Notes under the pieces: model-generated | Told to the model about the DNA's origin: nothing | Databases searched by the model: none | What the model saw: only the letters and a program-made list of their open reading frames with translations | In this document: piece by piece, positions 1 to 10,196 of the stretch | Layout: each line of letters opens with the position of its first letter | Numbering within the stretch: the first letter of the stretch is position 1 | Program-made: the position numbers and the translations under genes | From: a bacterium | GTDB lineage: Bacteria > Patescibacteriota > Microgenomatia > Daviesbacterales > UBA10151 | NCBI GenBank assembly: GCA_030647265.1 | Contig: JAUSJM010000008.1 | Span: 1-39,987, forward strand | Direction of reading: 5' to 3' | Length of the DNA: 39,987 nucleotides

Positions 1-849
1 TCCTCCTCCGTCTCCCCCTTCTGGACCCAAATCTATGACCCAATCAGTATTTTTAATAACATCCAGATTATGTTCAATAATAATCACCGTATTTCCAAAG
101 TTGACCAGTTTCCTAAGAATTGTTAATAACCTTTCAATATCAGCAAAATGTAGCCCTGTGGTGGGCTCATCCAGGATATAAACTGTTTGCCCAGTGGGTC
201 TTTTGGAAAGTTCTGCTGCCAATTTTATTCTTTGGGCTTCTCCTCCAGATAAAGTGGTTGCTGGTTGTCCCAACCTGATATAGCCCAGACCTACCTCATT
301 TAGCACTGCCAGCTTATTCTTAATCTGGGGAATATTGGCAAAAAACTGCAAGGATTCTTCCACTGTCATCTCTAAAACTTCAGCAATATTTTTTTCCTTA
401 AAGTGAATCTCTAAAGCCTCCCGGTTATACCTTTTCCCCTGACAGGCCTCACAGGTCACATAAACATCCGGTAAAAATTGCATCTCAATTTTAATCTGTC
501 CCTCTCCTTCACAAACTTCACACCTCCCCCCTTTAACGTTAAAGCTGAACCTGCCCGGACCATAACCTCTTACTTTAGCCTCGGGTGAATTTGCAAAAAG
601 CTCTCTCATGAAGGTAAAGGCTCCGGTGTAAGTGGCAGGGTTGGAACGGGGCGTTCTACCGATGGGAGATTGATCCACCAATGCTACCTTGTCCACATAA
701 TCAATGCCTTCTATCCCCTGATGCTTGCCTGCTCTCTCTCTGGTTCTGTAAAATTTGGCTGCTAGGGCCTTATAAAGAATGTCATGAATGAGAGTTGATT
801 TACCAGAGCCGGATACTCCGGTGACAGCGATAAATTGCCCCAAAGGAAA
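1..849 (-). CDS. uvrA: UvrA excinuclease ABC subunit A, C-terminal part (continues past the left edge; same frame as 850..2847, separated only by a TAG codon)
   Basis: Reverse complement reads [86 protein letters not shown]...CEVCEGEG...[43 protein letters not shown], i.e. the second ABC half of UvrA. Confidence 0.9.
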
Positions 850-2847
850 CTACACATCAATGTTTTTGAGATTATGCTCTGAAGCCTTTAAAACCTTTAA
901 AGTACCCACATTAACATAAGGTCTTTCCAGCTTTCCATCCACCTCCACCTTTTTCTTTCCTGCCAAATATCTCCCTGTTAAGGAGTTAGGGTCTTTCTTA
1001 ATCTCAGAAGGTTCTCCTTGGGCCACTACTCTGCCCCCATGTTCTCCCGCTCCCGGTCCGAAGTCAATTAAAAAATCAGCATTCTCCATGGTTTCCTGGT
1101 CATGTTCTACCACCACTACGGTATTTCCCAAATCCCGAAGTCTCTTAAGTGTTTCAATTAACCTCATATTATCCCGCTGATGCAGCCCGATAGAAGGCTC
1201 ATCTAAAACATAAAGTACTCCGGAAAGACCCGAACCGATTTGGGAAGCCAGCCGGATTCTTTGTGCTTCTCCTCCTGCCAAAGTAGCTGAAGCCCGATCC
1301 AAAGTCAGATAATCCAGCCCCACATCAACCAAAAACTGCAGCCTGGATTTAATCTCCTTAATAATGGAGTCAGCAATAGTCAGCTCCCTTTTCGAAAGAA
1401 GAGGCGCTTGCAGTTTACTAACCCATGTCAAAGCTTCTCTCACCGACCGAGAGGTCACTTCACTGATACTAAGCTTGTCCACAGTGATTGATAAAACTTC
1501 TATTTTTAACCTTGCTCCCCGGCACTGGGAGCAAATTTCTGTCACCATATATTTTTCAATCTCTCTTTTGACATACTCTGATGCCGTTTCCTGATACCTT
1601 CTTTCTAAATTGGTTACCAACCCCTCAAACTCGGTGCAGAAGTGAGTCCATCTGTCTTCCCGGTTTTTCCCCTCTACTTTAAACTGATCCTTACCTGCTC
1701 CATAAAGTAATACCTTCTTTGCTTCCTCAGAGATCTCTCCAATCCTGGTGTTGATACTAAAATCATATTCCTTACCAACCGCCTCAATTAGCCTCTTAAA
1801 CCAGGTGTCACTCTCTCCCAGGTTAGACCAAGGAAGCACTCCTCCTTCCGCGATAGAGAGGATAGGATTTAAAATACTTTCCGCATCGATCTTCAGCAAC
1901 GCTCCCAAACCTGTGCAGTTGGGACAAGCTCCGTGAGGAGAGTTAAAGGAAAAGCTCCGCGGTTCAATCTCCGGCAAGGCAATATTGTCAACAGGACAGG
2001 CAAACTTTTCTGAATACAAGATGTCTTCCATCTTTTTAGGATTAGGAGGAAACTCCAGCGAGGCATCTAAGACATCCGAGATGATAACCAAGCCTTCACC
2101 TAATTTAAGCGCTGTTTCAATACTTTGGTGTAATCTTGAGGACATCTGTTGCTCGTGAATACTTTTGTTGTCCAAAACTAGCCTGTCTATCACAACATCT
2201 ATGGAATGTTTGTTAGTTTTAATAAGTACTAAGTCGTCGCTTAAATCTCTCACCTGTCCATCTATCCGAACTTTAGAAAAACCCTTCTTTCGTAGATCTT
2301 CAAATAACCCACTATACTCTCCCTTTCTGTCTTTAACCACCGGAGCTAATATCATCACTCTCCTCCCCTTTCTGATATCTGATGTCTGACCCGCTTCGCC
2401 AGCGAAGCGAGGCGAGCGACTGACGACTCTTTCTACTATTTGTTCCACGCTCATCCGGGAGATTTCTTGACCACAGATTGGGCAATGAGGATGCCCTACT
2501 CTGGCAAAAAGCAGCCTTAAGTAATCATAGATCTCGGTGGTGGTCCCTACTGTGGAACGGGGGTTGTGTGAGGCGGACTTTTGATCAATGGAGATGGCAG
2601 GAGAAAGCCCTTCAATATAATCTACATCGGGTTTATCCATCACACCCAAAAACTGCCGGGCGTAGGCAGAGAGGGATTCTACATACCTTCTTTGCCCTTC
2701 AGCATATAGAGTATCAAAAGCCAAAGAAGATTTCCCGGAACCGGAGATTCCTGTTAAAACTACCAGCTTATTCTTAGGGATATCCAGATCAACGTTTTTA
2801 AGATTATGTTCCCTAGCTCCCCTGATGATAATTTTGTCAGTACTCAT
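850..2847 (-). CDS. uvrA: UvrA excinuclease ABC subunit A, N-terminal 665 aa, ending at an in-frame TAG
   Basis: [68 protein letters not shown]; zinc-finger CxxC motifs; [38 protein letters not shown] signature. Confidence 0.96.
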   Translation of the reverse strand: MSTDKIIIRGAREHNLKNVDLDIPKNKLVVLTGISGSGKSSLAFDTLYAEGQRRYVESLSAYARQFLGVMDKPDVDYIEGLSPAISIDQKSASHNPRSTVGTTTEIYDYLRLLFARVGHPHCPICGQEISRMSVEQIVERVVSRSPRFAGEAGQTSDIRKGRRVMILAPVVKDRKGEYSGLFEDLRKKGFSKVRIDGQVRDLSDDLVLIKTNKHSIDVVIDRLVLDNKSIHEQQMSSRLHQSIETALKLGEGLVIISDVLDASLEFPPNPKKMEDILYSEKFACPVDNIALPEIEPRSFSFNSPHGACPNCTGLGALLKIDAESILNPILSIAEGGVLPWSNLGESDTWFKRLIEAVGKEYDFSINTRIGEISEEAKKVLLYGAGKDQFKVEGKNREDRWTHFCTEFEGLVTNLERRYQETASEYVKREIEKYMVTEICSQCRGARLKIEVLSITVDKLSISEVTSRSVREALTWVSKLQAPLLSKRELTIADSIIKEIKSRLQFLVDVGLDYLTLDRASATLAGGEAQRIRLASQIGSGLSGVLYVLDEPSIGLHQRDNMRLIETLKRLRDLGNTVVVVEHDQETMENADFLIDFGPGAGEHGGRVVAQGEPSEIKKDPNSLTGRYLAGKKKVEVDGKLERPYVNVGTLKVLKASEHNLKNIDV
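2394..2420. repeat. palindromic repeat inside uvrA
   Basis: GCTTCGC-ca-GCGAAGC followed by GAGGCGAGC; encodes [10 protein letters not shown] within UvrA. Confidence 0.85.
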
Positions 2848-2910
2848 ACGAATATTTCCCGAAAGAGGAAACGATCCATTTTAACCCATTTGACAAGATT
2901 TTAAAAGGGG

Positions 2911-3213
2911 TTAGGAGGACAACAGTAATTTTTTACGTCTAGACTTTCCAGCTTCAGCAATAACAGCTTCAACCTCAGAAAGATGCTGTCCGAAAGCATT
3001 CTTTAAAGCATCCTCAACTGCTTCCGTTTCCTCTTTTAAGTATTTATCACCTCTCCCTGCACAGACAATTTTCCTATTTCGCAAATATGCCCTAATGATT
3101 GGTTCCCAAAAAGAAGGTTTCCCAGACCTTACTTCTTCTATCGTTCTCCTAGTCCATTCTTCCTGTTCATCCGATGTAAGGTCAAAACAATACTCTCTAA
3201 AAAATTCACTCAT
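2911..3213 (-). CDS. hypothetical protein (100 aa) between uvrB and uvrA
   Basis: Open frame on the same strand, positioned between uvrB and uvrA; no recognised family. Confidence 0.6.
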   Translation of the reverse strand: MSEFFREYCFDLTSDEQEEWTRRTIEEVRSGKPSFWEPIIRAYLRNRKIVCAGRGDKYLKEETEAVEDALKNAFGQHLSEVEAVIAEAGKSRRKKLLLSS

Positions 3214-3224
3214 GATAGCCTTGA

Positions 3225-5189
3225 TTATACACTTAACTCTTTAATCTGATCCCTTAGTTTGGCTGCTGTTTCAAAGTCTAAGACATCTGCTGCCTGTTTC
3301 ATCTCTTCTTCCAAATATTTGATAATCCTTTGTCTTTCAGAAACAGGGATATCTTCTACCCTTAAGACCTCTTCACCTTTTTCTTCCTCAATCTTTTCTA
3401 TTAACCTCTCCCTTAAAGCCTTTTCTATTGATCTGGGAGTTATATGATGTTTCTTGTTATACTCTTCCTGATGCTTTTTTCTCCTTTGGACTTCCTCCAT
3501 AGCAGCTTTCATGGAACCTGTAACATGATCAGCATACATCACCACTTTCCCCTCTACATGTCTGGCAGCCCTTCCCATGGTTTGAATTAAAGAGGTCCTG
3601 GACCTTAAAAATCCTTCCTTGTCAGCATCCAAAATGGCTACCAGGGAAACTTCAGGCAAATCCAGTCCTTCCCGAAGTAAATTAATACCCACAATGACAT
3701 CAAACTCCCCTAATCTTAGAGATTGTAAAATATCACTCCTTTTTAGAGTCTCCACATCAGAATGTAGGTAGCTCACCTTGATACCCCTCTCCTTTAAATA
3801 CTCTGATAGATCTTCCGCTGTTCTTTTAGTCATCGTAGTCACCAGTGTCCTTTGACCCTTTTTCACCCTAGCTTCTATCTCCAAGATTAAATCTTCTATC
3901 TGTCCCTCCAGAGGTTTCACCACTATCTCCGGATCCAAAATCCCGGTGGGCCTGATTAATTGTTCAGCTACCCCGTCTTTCCCAGCTAAAGAAATTTCAT
4001 ACTCATCAGGTGTGGCTGAAGTGTAAATGGCAGTATTAATAGATCTCATAAACTCCTCAAATTTTAAAGGTCTGTTATCTAAAGCTGAAGGAAGCCTGAA
4101 ACCAAACTCGATTAAGGTTTCTTTTCTGGACCTGTCTCCATGGTACATGCCTCTAATCTGGGGCAATGTGATATGAGACTCATCAATAATAATTAAAAAA
4201 TTGTCTGGAAAATATTTAAGTAACGAATAAGGTGTCTCTCCGGGTTGTCTCCCATCAAAATACCGGGAGTAGTTTTCAATGCCGTTGCAATAGCCAAATT
4301 CTTTGATCATCTCCAAATCATAGTGTGTTCTTTGTTCTATCCTTTGGGCTTCTAGTAATTTCCCCTGGGAATGAAGTTCTTTGAGTCTGCTTTCCAAATC
4401 TGCCTCGATCTGCTTCAATGCCGGTTCCACCCTTTGGCCAGGGGTAATGTAGTGCTTGGCAGGATAGATTACTTTTGTTTCCTCGGTAGGAGTCAGATCT
4501 CCGGTCAAGGGGTTCAAGATAGATACCCTTTCTACCTTATCTCCCAAAAGTTCTACCCTGATGGCATTATCTAAATATGAGGGAAAAATATCAATCGTAT
4601 CTCCTCTCACTCTGAAAGTAGAGCGGTGAAAATCAATGTCATTTCTTTGATAGTACATCTTATTCAAGATCTTTAACATCTGCTCCAGGTTTACTTTCAT
4701 CCCTGCTTTGACTTCCAAAATAGCCTGACCATACTCCACAGGGGAACCAAGGTTGTAGATAGCAGAAACAGAGGCTACCACCACCACATCTTTTCTGGTC
4801 ATGAGTGATGCTGTAGCAGAAAGTCTAAGCTTTTCAATCTCCTCATTAATTTGGGTCTCTTTCTCAATATAGGTATCAGATTGGGGGATATAGGCTTCCG
4901 GTTGATAATAATCATAATAGGAAACAAAATACTCTACAGCATTTTTGGGGAAAATAGACCTAAACTCCTGGGCTAGCTGTCCAGCTAGGGTTTTATTATG
5001 GGAGATTATCAAGGTGGGTCTTTGGGTAGCCTGGATCACATTAGCCATGGTAAAGGTTTTACCGGAACCTGTTACTCCCAGTAAAACCTGGTGCTCTTTT
5101 CCACTATTGATCCCCTCCACTAATTTTTGGATAGCCTGAGGTTGGTCCCCCGTAGGTTTAAAGTCAGAAACAATTTGAAACTTAGGCAT
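3225..5189 (-). CDS. uvrB: UvrB excinuclease ABC subunit B
   Basis: [95 protein letters not shown]-terminal UVR motif. Confidence 0.98.
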   Translation of the reverse strand: MPKFQIVSDFKPTGDQPQAIQKLVEGINSGKEHQVLLGVTGSGKTFTMANVIQATQRPTLIISHNKTLAGQLAQEFRSIFPKNAVEYFVSYYDYYQPEAYIPQSDTYIEKETQINEEIEKLRLSATASLMTRKDVVVVASVSAIYNLGSPVEYGQAILEVKAGMKVNLEQMLKILNKMYYQRNDIDFHRSTFRVRGDTIDIFPSYLDNAIRVELLGDKVERVSILNPLTGDLTPTEETKVIYPAKHYITPGQRVEPALKQIEADLESRLKELHSQGKLLEAQRIEQRTHYDLEMIKEFGYCNGIENYSRYFDGRQPGETPYSLLKYFPDNFLIIIDESHITLPQIRGMYHGDRSRKETLIEFGFRLPSALDNRPLKFEEFMRSINTAIYTSATPDEYEISLAGKDGVAEQLIRPTGILDPEIVVKPLEGQIEDLILEIEARVKKGQRTLVTTMTKRTAEDLSEYLKERGIKVSYLHSDVETLKRSDILQSLRLGEFDVIVGINLLREGLDLPEVSLVAILDADKEGFLRSRTSLIQTMGRAARHVEGKVVMYADHVTGSMKAAMEEVQRRKKHQEEYNKKHHITPRSIEKALRERLIEKIEEEKGEEVLRVEDIPVSERQRIIKYLEEEMKQAADVLDFETAAKLRDQIKELSV

Positions 5190-5236
5190 GCCTTAAAGTA
5201 TACCACTTACCAAATAAAAACCGAAGATAGTAATCT

Positions 5237-5265
5237 TTGAGTTTTTAGTTTCATATAGGTATACT
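5237..5265 (+). promoter_or_regulatory. putative promoter of the TraG/VirD4-like gene
   Basis: TTGAGT (5237-5242) - 17 nt - TATACT (5260-5265), ATG at 5274. Confidence 0.55.
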
Positions 5266-5273
5266 TAACATAA

Positions 5274-7631
5274 ATGGAAGTTGGGACTTCAGCTGCTAGC
5301 GGAGCAACTAATCTACTCTCTCAGTTATTGAGCATTTTTATGACCATTGTTTTAGCTATCATGGTAACTCTCCTAGGTACACTTATCCTTAAAAAACTTC
5401 TTTCCAAACTTTCCTACAACAAATCCCTAAAGAATGGGCTCAATAATCCTAACAAAGTTTGCCTCTTTATTAAAATTCCCCCTTCCAGCGATAAAGCTGA
5501 AAGCTCCATGGAGGAATTTTTAAGAACCCTGCACCGGGTTTTACCAAATAACACTAACTTTTCCTTAGAACTTGTTTCCAGTGAGCAGTTCCTGAGGTTT
5601 TATATATGCCTGCCCAAAGACTTAAAAAGTCTTTTGGAATCTCAACTTTATGCCCAATATCCCGATGCTGAAATAGAAGAAGTTCCTGACTATCTCTCCT
5701 CAATTCCAGAGAATACAGCTTTAGCCCAGATAGATTTTAAGCGAAGCAGTGTCCATCCCTTTAATACCTACAAAAGCCTAGAGGAAAACCTCTTAAGAAA
5801 CCTTTCAGCCCTGCTTTCTAAATCTGAACCAGGAGAAAGGGCAGTCCTTCAACTGGCTCTAAAAAGAGTAGGCTCTAAATGGTGGGAGAGAGGTTTTAAA
5901 TCCTGGTATTTTAAATCCTTTGGAAAAAAGTACAATGAAGAAGATACTCCCACTCCTGCCCACAGCAAGCTTTCCCAGGATCTTTATTTAGGAAAGCTTC
6001 GTTTGGCTTACACCGCTCGAGATAAGGCTACAGCTGAAGGAAAGTTAAACACCTTGATCACTCTATTTAAGGGGATTAAAGGTTCTCACAACGAGTTAAA
6101 GAAAAAGACGTTTCTCTTTGGAAGGAATTTGAACTCGGAGTTGCAGGCGAGAGTTTTTGAATCACCCGATCTTTGGAGTCCAGCTGAACTTTCTACAATC
6201 TATCATTTTCCCTATAAAAATAACCTGGTCTCCAATGTAGTCAGCACCACCTCCAAAAGATCTCCTGGTCCTGATGTTTTGCCTGCTTTTGGAGTAGTTA
6301 ACTCTCAAGAGGTCTCCTTCTTTGGGCAAACCAATTACCGGAATGAGAGAAAAGTTTTCGGCATCAAAAGAATAGACAGAAGAAGGCACATGTATGTCAT
6401 CGGAAAAACCGGGTCAGGTAAATCAAGATTACTGGAACTGCTCTTGATCTCTGATATTAAGGAAGGTTATGGCTGCTGTCTGCTTGATCCCCACGGTGAT
6501 TTGGCTGATGAACTGTTGATGTTCGTTCCTAGGGAAAGACTGGAAGATGTAGTTTATGTTAATCCTGCTGATACAGCCTTTCCGGTAGGTTTTAACCCCT
6601 TGGAACCGGTTTCTGACCCGGAGATTAGGCAGCATCTTTCCACCTTCTTTATAGCTATCTTTAAAAAACTCTTTGCCTTCAACTGGAATCCCCGGATGGA
6701 ACATTTAATCCGTTATATGACCTTAGCACTTTTAGAAACTCCAGATTCTAATATCTTGGGTATTCCCAGGCTTCTGTCTGATACAGCTTTCAGGCAAAGG
6801 GTTATCATGCAGATCCAGGACCCGGTAGTAAAAAGCTTTTGGACAAATGAGTTTTCTGCCTGGAATGAAAGGTTTGCTAACGATGCTGTTATTCCTATTT
6901 TGAACAAAGTTGGTCAGTTTGTAGCTAACCCTATTGTCAGAAATATGGTGGGACAAAGAAAAAACTCTTTGGATTTTGGAAAGTTTATGGATGAAGGAAA
7001 AATTGTTATCTTAAATATCTCCAAGGGAAAACTCGGTGAGGACAATATTGCTTTACTGGGTTCCATGTTTATTACCAAAATCCAGCAGGCTGCTTTAGCC
7101 AGGGCTAAAATTCCCGAGGAACAAAGGCGGGATTTTTACTTTTATGTTGATGAGTTTCAAAACTTTGCCACTGATGCTTTCTCCAGTATCTTATCTGAGG
7201 CCAGAAAATACCGTTTAAATCTGACAGTGGCTCACCAATACATGGCCCAACTTCCGGAAGATGTCAAAGCTACCACCTTTGGAAATGTGGGAACTATTGT
7301 TTCCTTTGCTGTCGGTGGCGATGATGCCAACTATTTAGCCAAAGAATTTGCCCCCACCTTTTCTGCTGAAGATTTAATTAATTTAAACATGAGGGAGATG
7401 TATGTCAAAATGTCCATTGATGGAAAGTTGGCTCCACCTTTTTCTGCCCAAACCATTGATGTTCCCAAACCTACCTTTGATTACTCCACAGAAATAGTTA
7501 ATGCTTCCAAGATGAAATACGGTAAAAACAGGGTTCAGGTAGAAAATGAGATTGCCCGCTGGAGCCAGTCTGTAAATCCTATTGATAACTCATCTGGGGA
7601 CAAAGACAACTTCCCCGAACCAATAATTTAA
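5274..7631 (+). CDS. membrane-anchored VirD4/TraG/HerA-like ATPase (type IV secretion coupling-protein-like)
   Basis: N-terminal TM segment; Walker A VIGKTGSGKSRLLELL; GCCLLDPHGDLADELL; DFYFYVDEFQNFATDAFSSILSEARKYRLNLTVAHQYMAQLPEDV. Confidence 0.85.
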   Translation: MEVGTSAASGATNLLSQLLSIFMTIVLAIMVTLLGTLILKKLLSKLSYNKSLKNGLNNPNKVCLFIKIPPSSDKAESSMEEFLRTLHRVLPNNTNFSLELVSSEQFLRFYICLPKDLKSLLESQLYAQYPDAEIEEVPDYLSSIPENTALAQIDFKRSSVHPFNTYKSLEENLLRNLSALLSKSEPGERAVLQLALKRVGSKWWERGFKSWYFKSFGKKYNEEDTPTPAHSKLSQDLYLGKLRLAYTARDKATAEGKLNTLITLFKGIKGSHNELKKKTFLFGRNLNSELQARVFESPDLWSPAELSTIYHFPYKNNLVSNVVSTTSKRSPGPDVLPAFGVVNSQEVSFFGQTNYRNERKVFGIKRIDRRRHMYVIGKTGSGKSRLLELLLISDIKEGYGCCLLDPHGDLADELLMFVPRERLEDVVYVNPADTAFPVGFNPLEPVSDPEIRQHLSTFFIAIFKKLFAFNWNPRMEHLIRYMTLALLETPDSNILGIPRLLSDTAFRQRVIMQIQDPVVKSFWTNEFSAWNERFANDAVIPILNKVGQFVANPIVRNMVGQRKNSLDFGKFMDEGKIVILNISKGKLGEDNIALLGSMFITKIQQAALARAKIPEEQRRDFYFYVDEFQNFATDAFSSILSEARKYRLNLTVAHQYMAQLPEDVKATTFGNVGTIVSFAVGGDDANYLAKEFAPTFSAEDLINLNMREMYVKMSIDGKLAPPFSAQTIDVPKPTFDYSTEIVNASKMKYGKNRVQVENEIARWSQSVNPIDNSSGDKDNFPEPII

Positions 7632-7664
7632 TAATTTTATCTTTGCAAGACGTGGTCTGGGAGG

Positions 7665-7997
7665 CTAAATATCATTATCAGAAATAACTACAAACTTTCC
7701 TTGAAATTTCATGTTTGATGTAAGTACTTTTAATAGAACTCTCTTTTTATTCTCAACAGATTCGTCTTTTAATCTTAACAAGATAACACCACTGTGGATT
7801 AACCTCTCCTTAAACACCAATTCCCCAAAATCTTTATCAAGGGTAATTAAAATCCTCTTTTCTTCATTAGCGATTTCTAATACTCCATAATCGGTTATAC
7901 CAGGAGCAAATTCTGAAACAGAGATAATATCAAAGCCAGATTTTCGTAGGAATTTTGGAACCTGAATACCGAGGTTTTCGTCAGCGACGAATTTCAT
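7665..7997 (-). CDS. DUF5615-type PIN-like toxin
   Basis: MKFVADENLGIQVPKFLRKSGFDIISVSE...DYGVLEIANEEKRILITLDKDFGELVF; overlaps the upstream DUF433-like gene. Confidence 0.85.
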   Translation of the reverse strand: MKFVADENLGIQVPKFLRKSGFDIISVSEFAPGITDYGVLEIANEEKRILITLDKDFGELVFKERLIHSGVILLRLKDESVENKKRVLLKVLTSNMKFQGKFVVISDNDI

Positions 7998-8220
7998 GAA
8001 GATATCTTATCGCTTGAGGTTGAGGTTTGGCAACAGTTTTAGCAGCATACCTCACTGCCTCTTTAATATCTTCTTCAGTTAGCTGAGGAAAATCTTTTAG
8101 AACATCTTCTATCGTTAATTTTTGGGCTAAAAGAGTCAGCACTTGCTCTACGGTAATTCTCGTACCTTCAATAGTAGGCTTTCCCAACATAATTTTAGGA
8201 TTAGTCACAACTTTTTTCAT
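7981..8220 (-). CDS. DUF433-domain antitoxin-like protein
   Basis: NPKIMLGKPTIEGTRITVEQVLTLLAQKLTIEDVLKDFPQLTEEDIKEAVRYAA is the DUF433 pattern. Confidence 0.9.
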   Translation of the reverse strand: MKKVVTNPKIMLGKPTIEGTRITVEQVLTLLAQKLTIEDVLKDFPQLTEEDIKEAVRYAAKTVAKPQPQAIRYLHEIRR

Positions 8221-8235
8221 ATGTTTATTATATCA

Positions 8236-9159
8236 TTAAAAGACTAGATCAGACCAGCTGAGATTTTTCTCTTTGAGGTCCTGTAAAATCTGGGTACTTA
8301 CTTTTTCATACTCTTCTTTAGTTAGTTGCCTGTTTAGTAAACAATATTTTTGGTGGCTTAAGCCGGCACAGCCTAAACAATACTGACAATTTTGGCAGTT
8401 AAAAAGATAGTTTGAGTCTTGGCATTTCCCGGTATAAACAAGATAACTGCAATTAAAAGCTTCATCAGAGTCAACTACCTCATAAGAAAGTTCTGATTGA
8501 TATGAATAAGTAAAGTCTAAACAATTACTATTTTGTGCACTATCATATGTATAAGCACAATTTGTTTCCTGATAAGTATCAAAGCAAAGATAACAATCCT
8601 TGCTATGTGAAGTGTAATTACTATAGTCAGAGTTCTCATTTTTGGAGGATTTTGTGGGAATTTTAGGAAACATCTTTATCAGTTCCTCTAAACTTTGTAG
8701 GTTCTTTTCTGGAGAAAGAGTTTTAAATTTTTGTACATCTCTATTGTATTCATCTTCCGTAAGTTGTCGATTAAAAATACAATAAGACTTATTGGATAAA
8801 TTCACACAACCAAACAGATGATGATTGCTATCACAGTTATAACAAAAGTCTGAATCCTGTAAGTTACCAGAATACTCTATATAACTACAGTTAAAACACC
8901 TTACAGCATCAACACACTCATAACACAGTTCACACTCTGAACTATAATCACAATCAATAGAATTGGCAGACATAAAGTTATCATAAAGATAGACACTGTC
9001 ATTACAGTTAGCGTTGTCAAAACAAAACTGCAAGTTCTTACACCAAAAAATAAAATCACCATACTGGCAGTTTTCAGAATAAAGAATATGAGAAGCAAGT
9101 TTAGGTTGAGATAAAACTATTCTCTTTAACTCTCTAAGAAAAATTTCAGCAGTTAACAT
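8236..9159 (-). CDS. Cys/Tyr-rich protein with internally duplicated region
   Basis: Two halves share C.NCSY..Y.G..QDS....NC......GC..LS...YC..NRQLT..EY; start codon overlaps the stop of the upstream zinc-ribbon gene (TAATG). Confidence 0.8.
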   Translation of the reverse strand: MLTAEIFLRELKRIVLSQPKLASHILYSENCQYGDFIFWCKNLQFCFDNANCNDSVYLYDNFMSANSIDCDYSSECELCYECVDAVRCFNCSYIEYSGNLQDSDFCYNCDSNHHLFGCVNLSNKSYCIFNRQLTEDEYNRDVQKFKTLSPEKNLQSLEELIKMFPKIPTKSSKNENSDYSNYTSHSKDCYLCFDTYQETNCAYTYDSAQNSNCLDFTYSYQSELSYEVVDSDEAFNCSYLVYTGKCQDSNYLFNCQNCQYCLGCAGLSHQKYCLLNRQLTKEEYEKVSTQILQDLKEKNLSWSDLVF

Positions 9160-9470
9160 TAAACCTCCGGAAGGGGATCCTTGATGATCGGATCATTTTC
9201 TAAAAAATATTGGTCATAGTCCTTTTTACAAAGTATGGTGTTAGTAACTTTAGAAGGGTCATAAGCCACTACAATCTCTGTACCACATTTTTGACACTTA
9301 GTTTTATAAAGTGTTCTTTCAGATCCTCTCAAAGCCAATCTTCTTTTCTGCCTGCAGGTGGGACAATTTTTAGGCAGAGGCAGACCTTTATCGTTTAAAA
9401 ACTTTTGTTCCTGATCAATAACTAAAAACTGCTTGCCACATTGAGCACAAGTTTGAGTTATCGCTGCCAT
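9159..9470 (-). CDS. zinc-ribbon protein, translationally coupled to 8236..9159
   Basis: MAAITQTCAQCGKQFLVIDQEQKFLNDKGLPLPKNCPTCRQKRRLALRGSERTLYKTKCQKCGTEIVVAYDP. The 9611 start of the ORF track would overlap lexA; 9470 (or 9521) is more plausible. Confidence 0.75.
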   Translation of the reverse strand: MAAITQTCAQCGKQFLVIDQEQKFLNDKGLPLPKNCPTCRQKRRLALRGSERTLYKTKCQKCGTEIVVAYDPSKVTNTILCKKDYDQYFLENDPIIKDPLPEV

Positions 9471-9543
9471 GCACCTAGCATAACTTATAACTTCTACCCT
9501 TGCAAGACTGTTTATTGACATATTTTGATATAAAAAATAGGTG

Positions 9544-9572
9544 TTGACACCTTCGGGTTTTCTTGGTAAATT
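9544..9572 (+). promoter_or_regulatory. putative lexA promoter with a dyad overlapping the -35
   Basis: TTGACA (9544-9549) - 17 nt - TAAATT (9567-9572); GGTGT-TG-ACACC dyad at 9540-9551. Confidence 0.55.
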
Positions 9573-9578
9573 ATATGC

Positions 9579-10196
9579 ATGCCAATAACCTTGTATCGTC
9601 GCCAAAAGCAAATTTTAGACTTTATTAAGCAATACATTGAAAAGTATGGTTATTCCCCAACCTTAGGAGAGATTGCAGAAAGCATCGGGGTTTCCTCACT
9701 GGCTACTGTCCATGAACATCTCCAAGCCTTAGTCCAAAAAGGAGTTATTAAAAAGTTTGAGGGGGCTGTCCGAGGCATCGAGCTTTTAGACCACAAAGTT
9801 TCTGAGGCCTTAAAGGGTATCGAGCTGCCAGTCTTGGGTTTTATTGCTGCTGGCCAACCCATCATGGCTTACACTGATCCTGATGCTACCATTAACGTTC
9901 CCACCCATATGATCTCCGGTAAGAAACGTTCCTATGTGCTACAGGTCAAAGGTGATTCCATGATCGAAGACGGGATCCTGGATGGAGACTTTGTCATTAT
10001 CGAAGAACAAGTAACAGCCAATGACGGAGATATTGTAGTAGCCCTTTTGGACAACGGGCTGGCTACCTTAAAGAGGTTCTTCCGAGAGCCCAACAGAATC
10101 AGACTGGAGCCTGCTAATGCTGCTATGGATCCAATTTATGCCACCGATATCAAGATCCAAGGCAAATGCGTTGGTGTAATTAGAAGATTCTCCTGA
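9579..10196 (+). CDS. lexA: LexA SOS repressor
   Basis: N-terminal winged HTH (RQKQILDFIKQYIEKYGYSPTLGEIAESIGVSSLATVHEHLQAL), cleavage region GFIAAGQPI, Ser motif KGDSMIEDGILDGD, Lys region LATLKRFF. Confidence 0.96.
   Translation: MPITLYRRQKQILDFIKQYIEKYGYSPTLGEIAESIGVSSLATVHEHLQALVQKGVIKKFEGAVRGIELLDHKVSEALKGIELPVLGFIAAGQPIMAYTDPDATINVPTHMISGKKRSYVLQVKGDSMIEDGILDGDFVIIEEQVTANDGDIVVALLDNGLATLKRFFREPNRIRLEPANAAMDPIYATDIKIQGKCVGVIRRFS

Noticed and set aside
1364-2777. Plus-strand ORFs antisense to uvrA (e.g. 1364..1594, 1748..1936, 2165..2389, 2478..2777)
   Set aside because: They lie wholly antisense to strongly conserved uvrA codons and show no recognisable protein features. The same applies to the other short antisense ORFs over uvrB, dnaE, gatA/B and polX.
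9471-9611. N-terminal extension of the zinc-ribbon ORF up to 9611
   Set aside because: It would overlap the lexA start and promoter, and the extra residues do not look conserved. Starts at 9470 or 9521 are more plausible.
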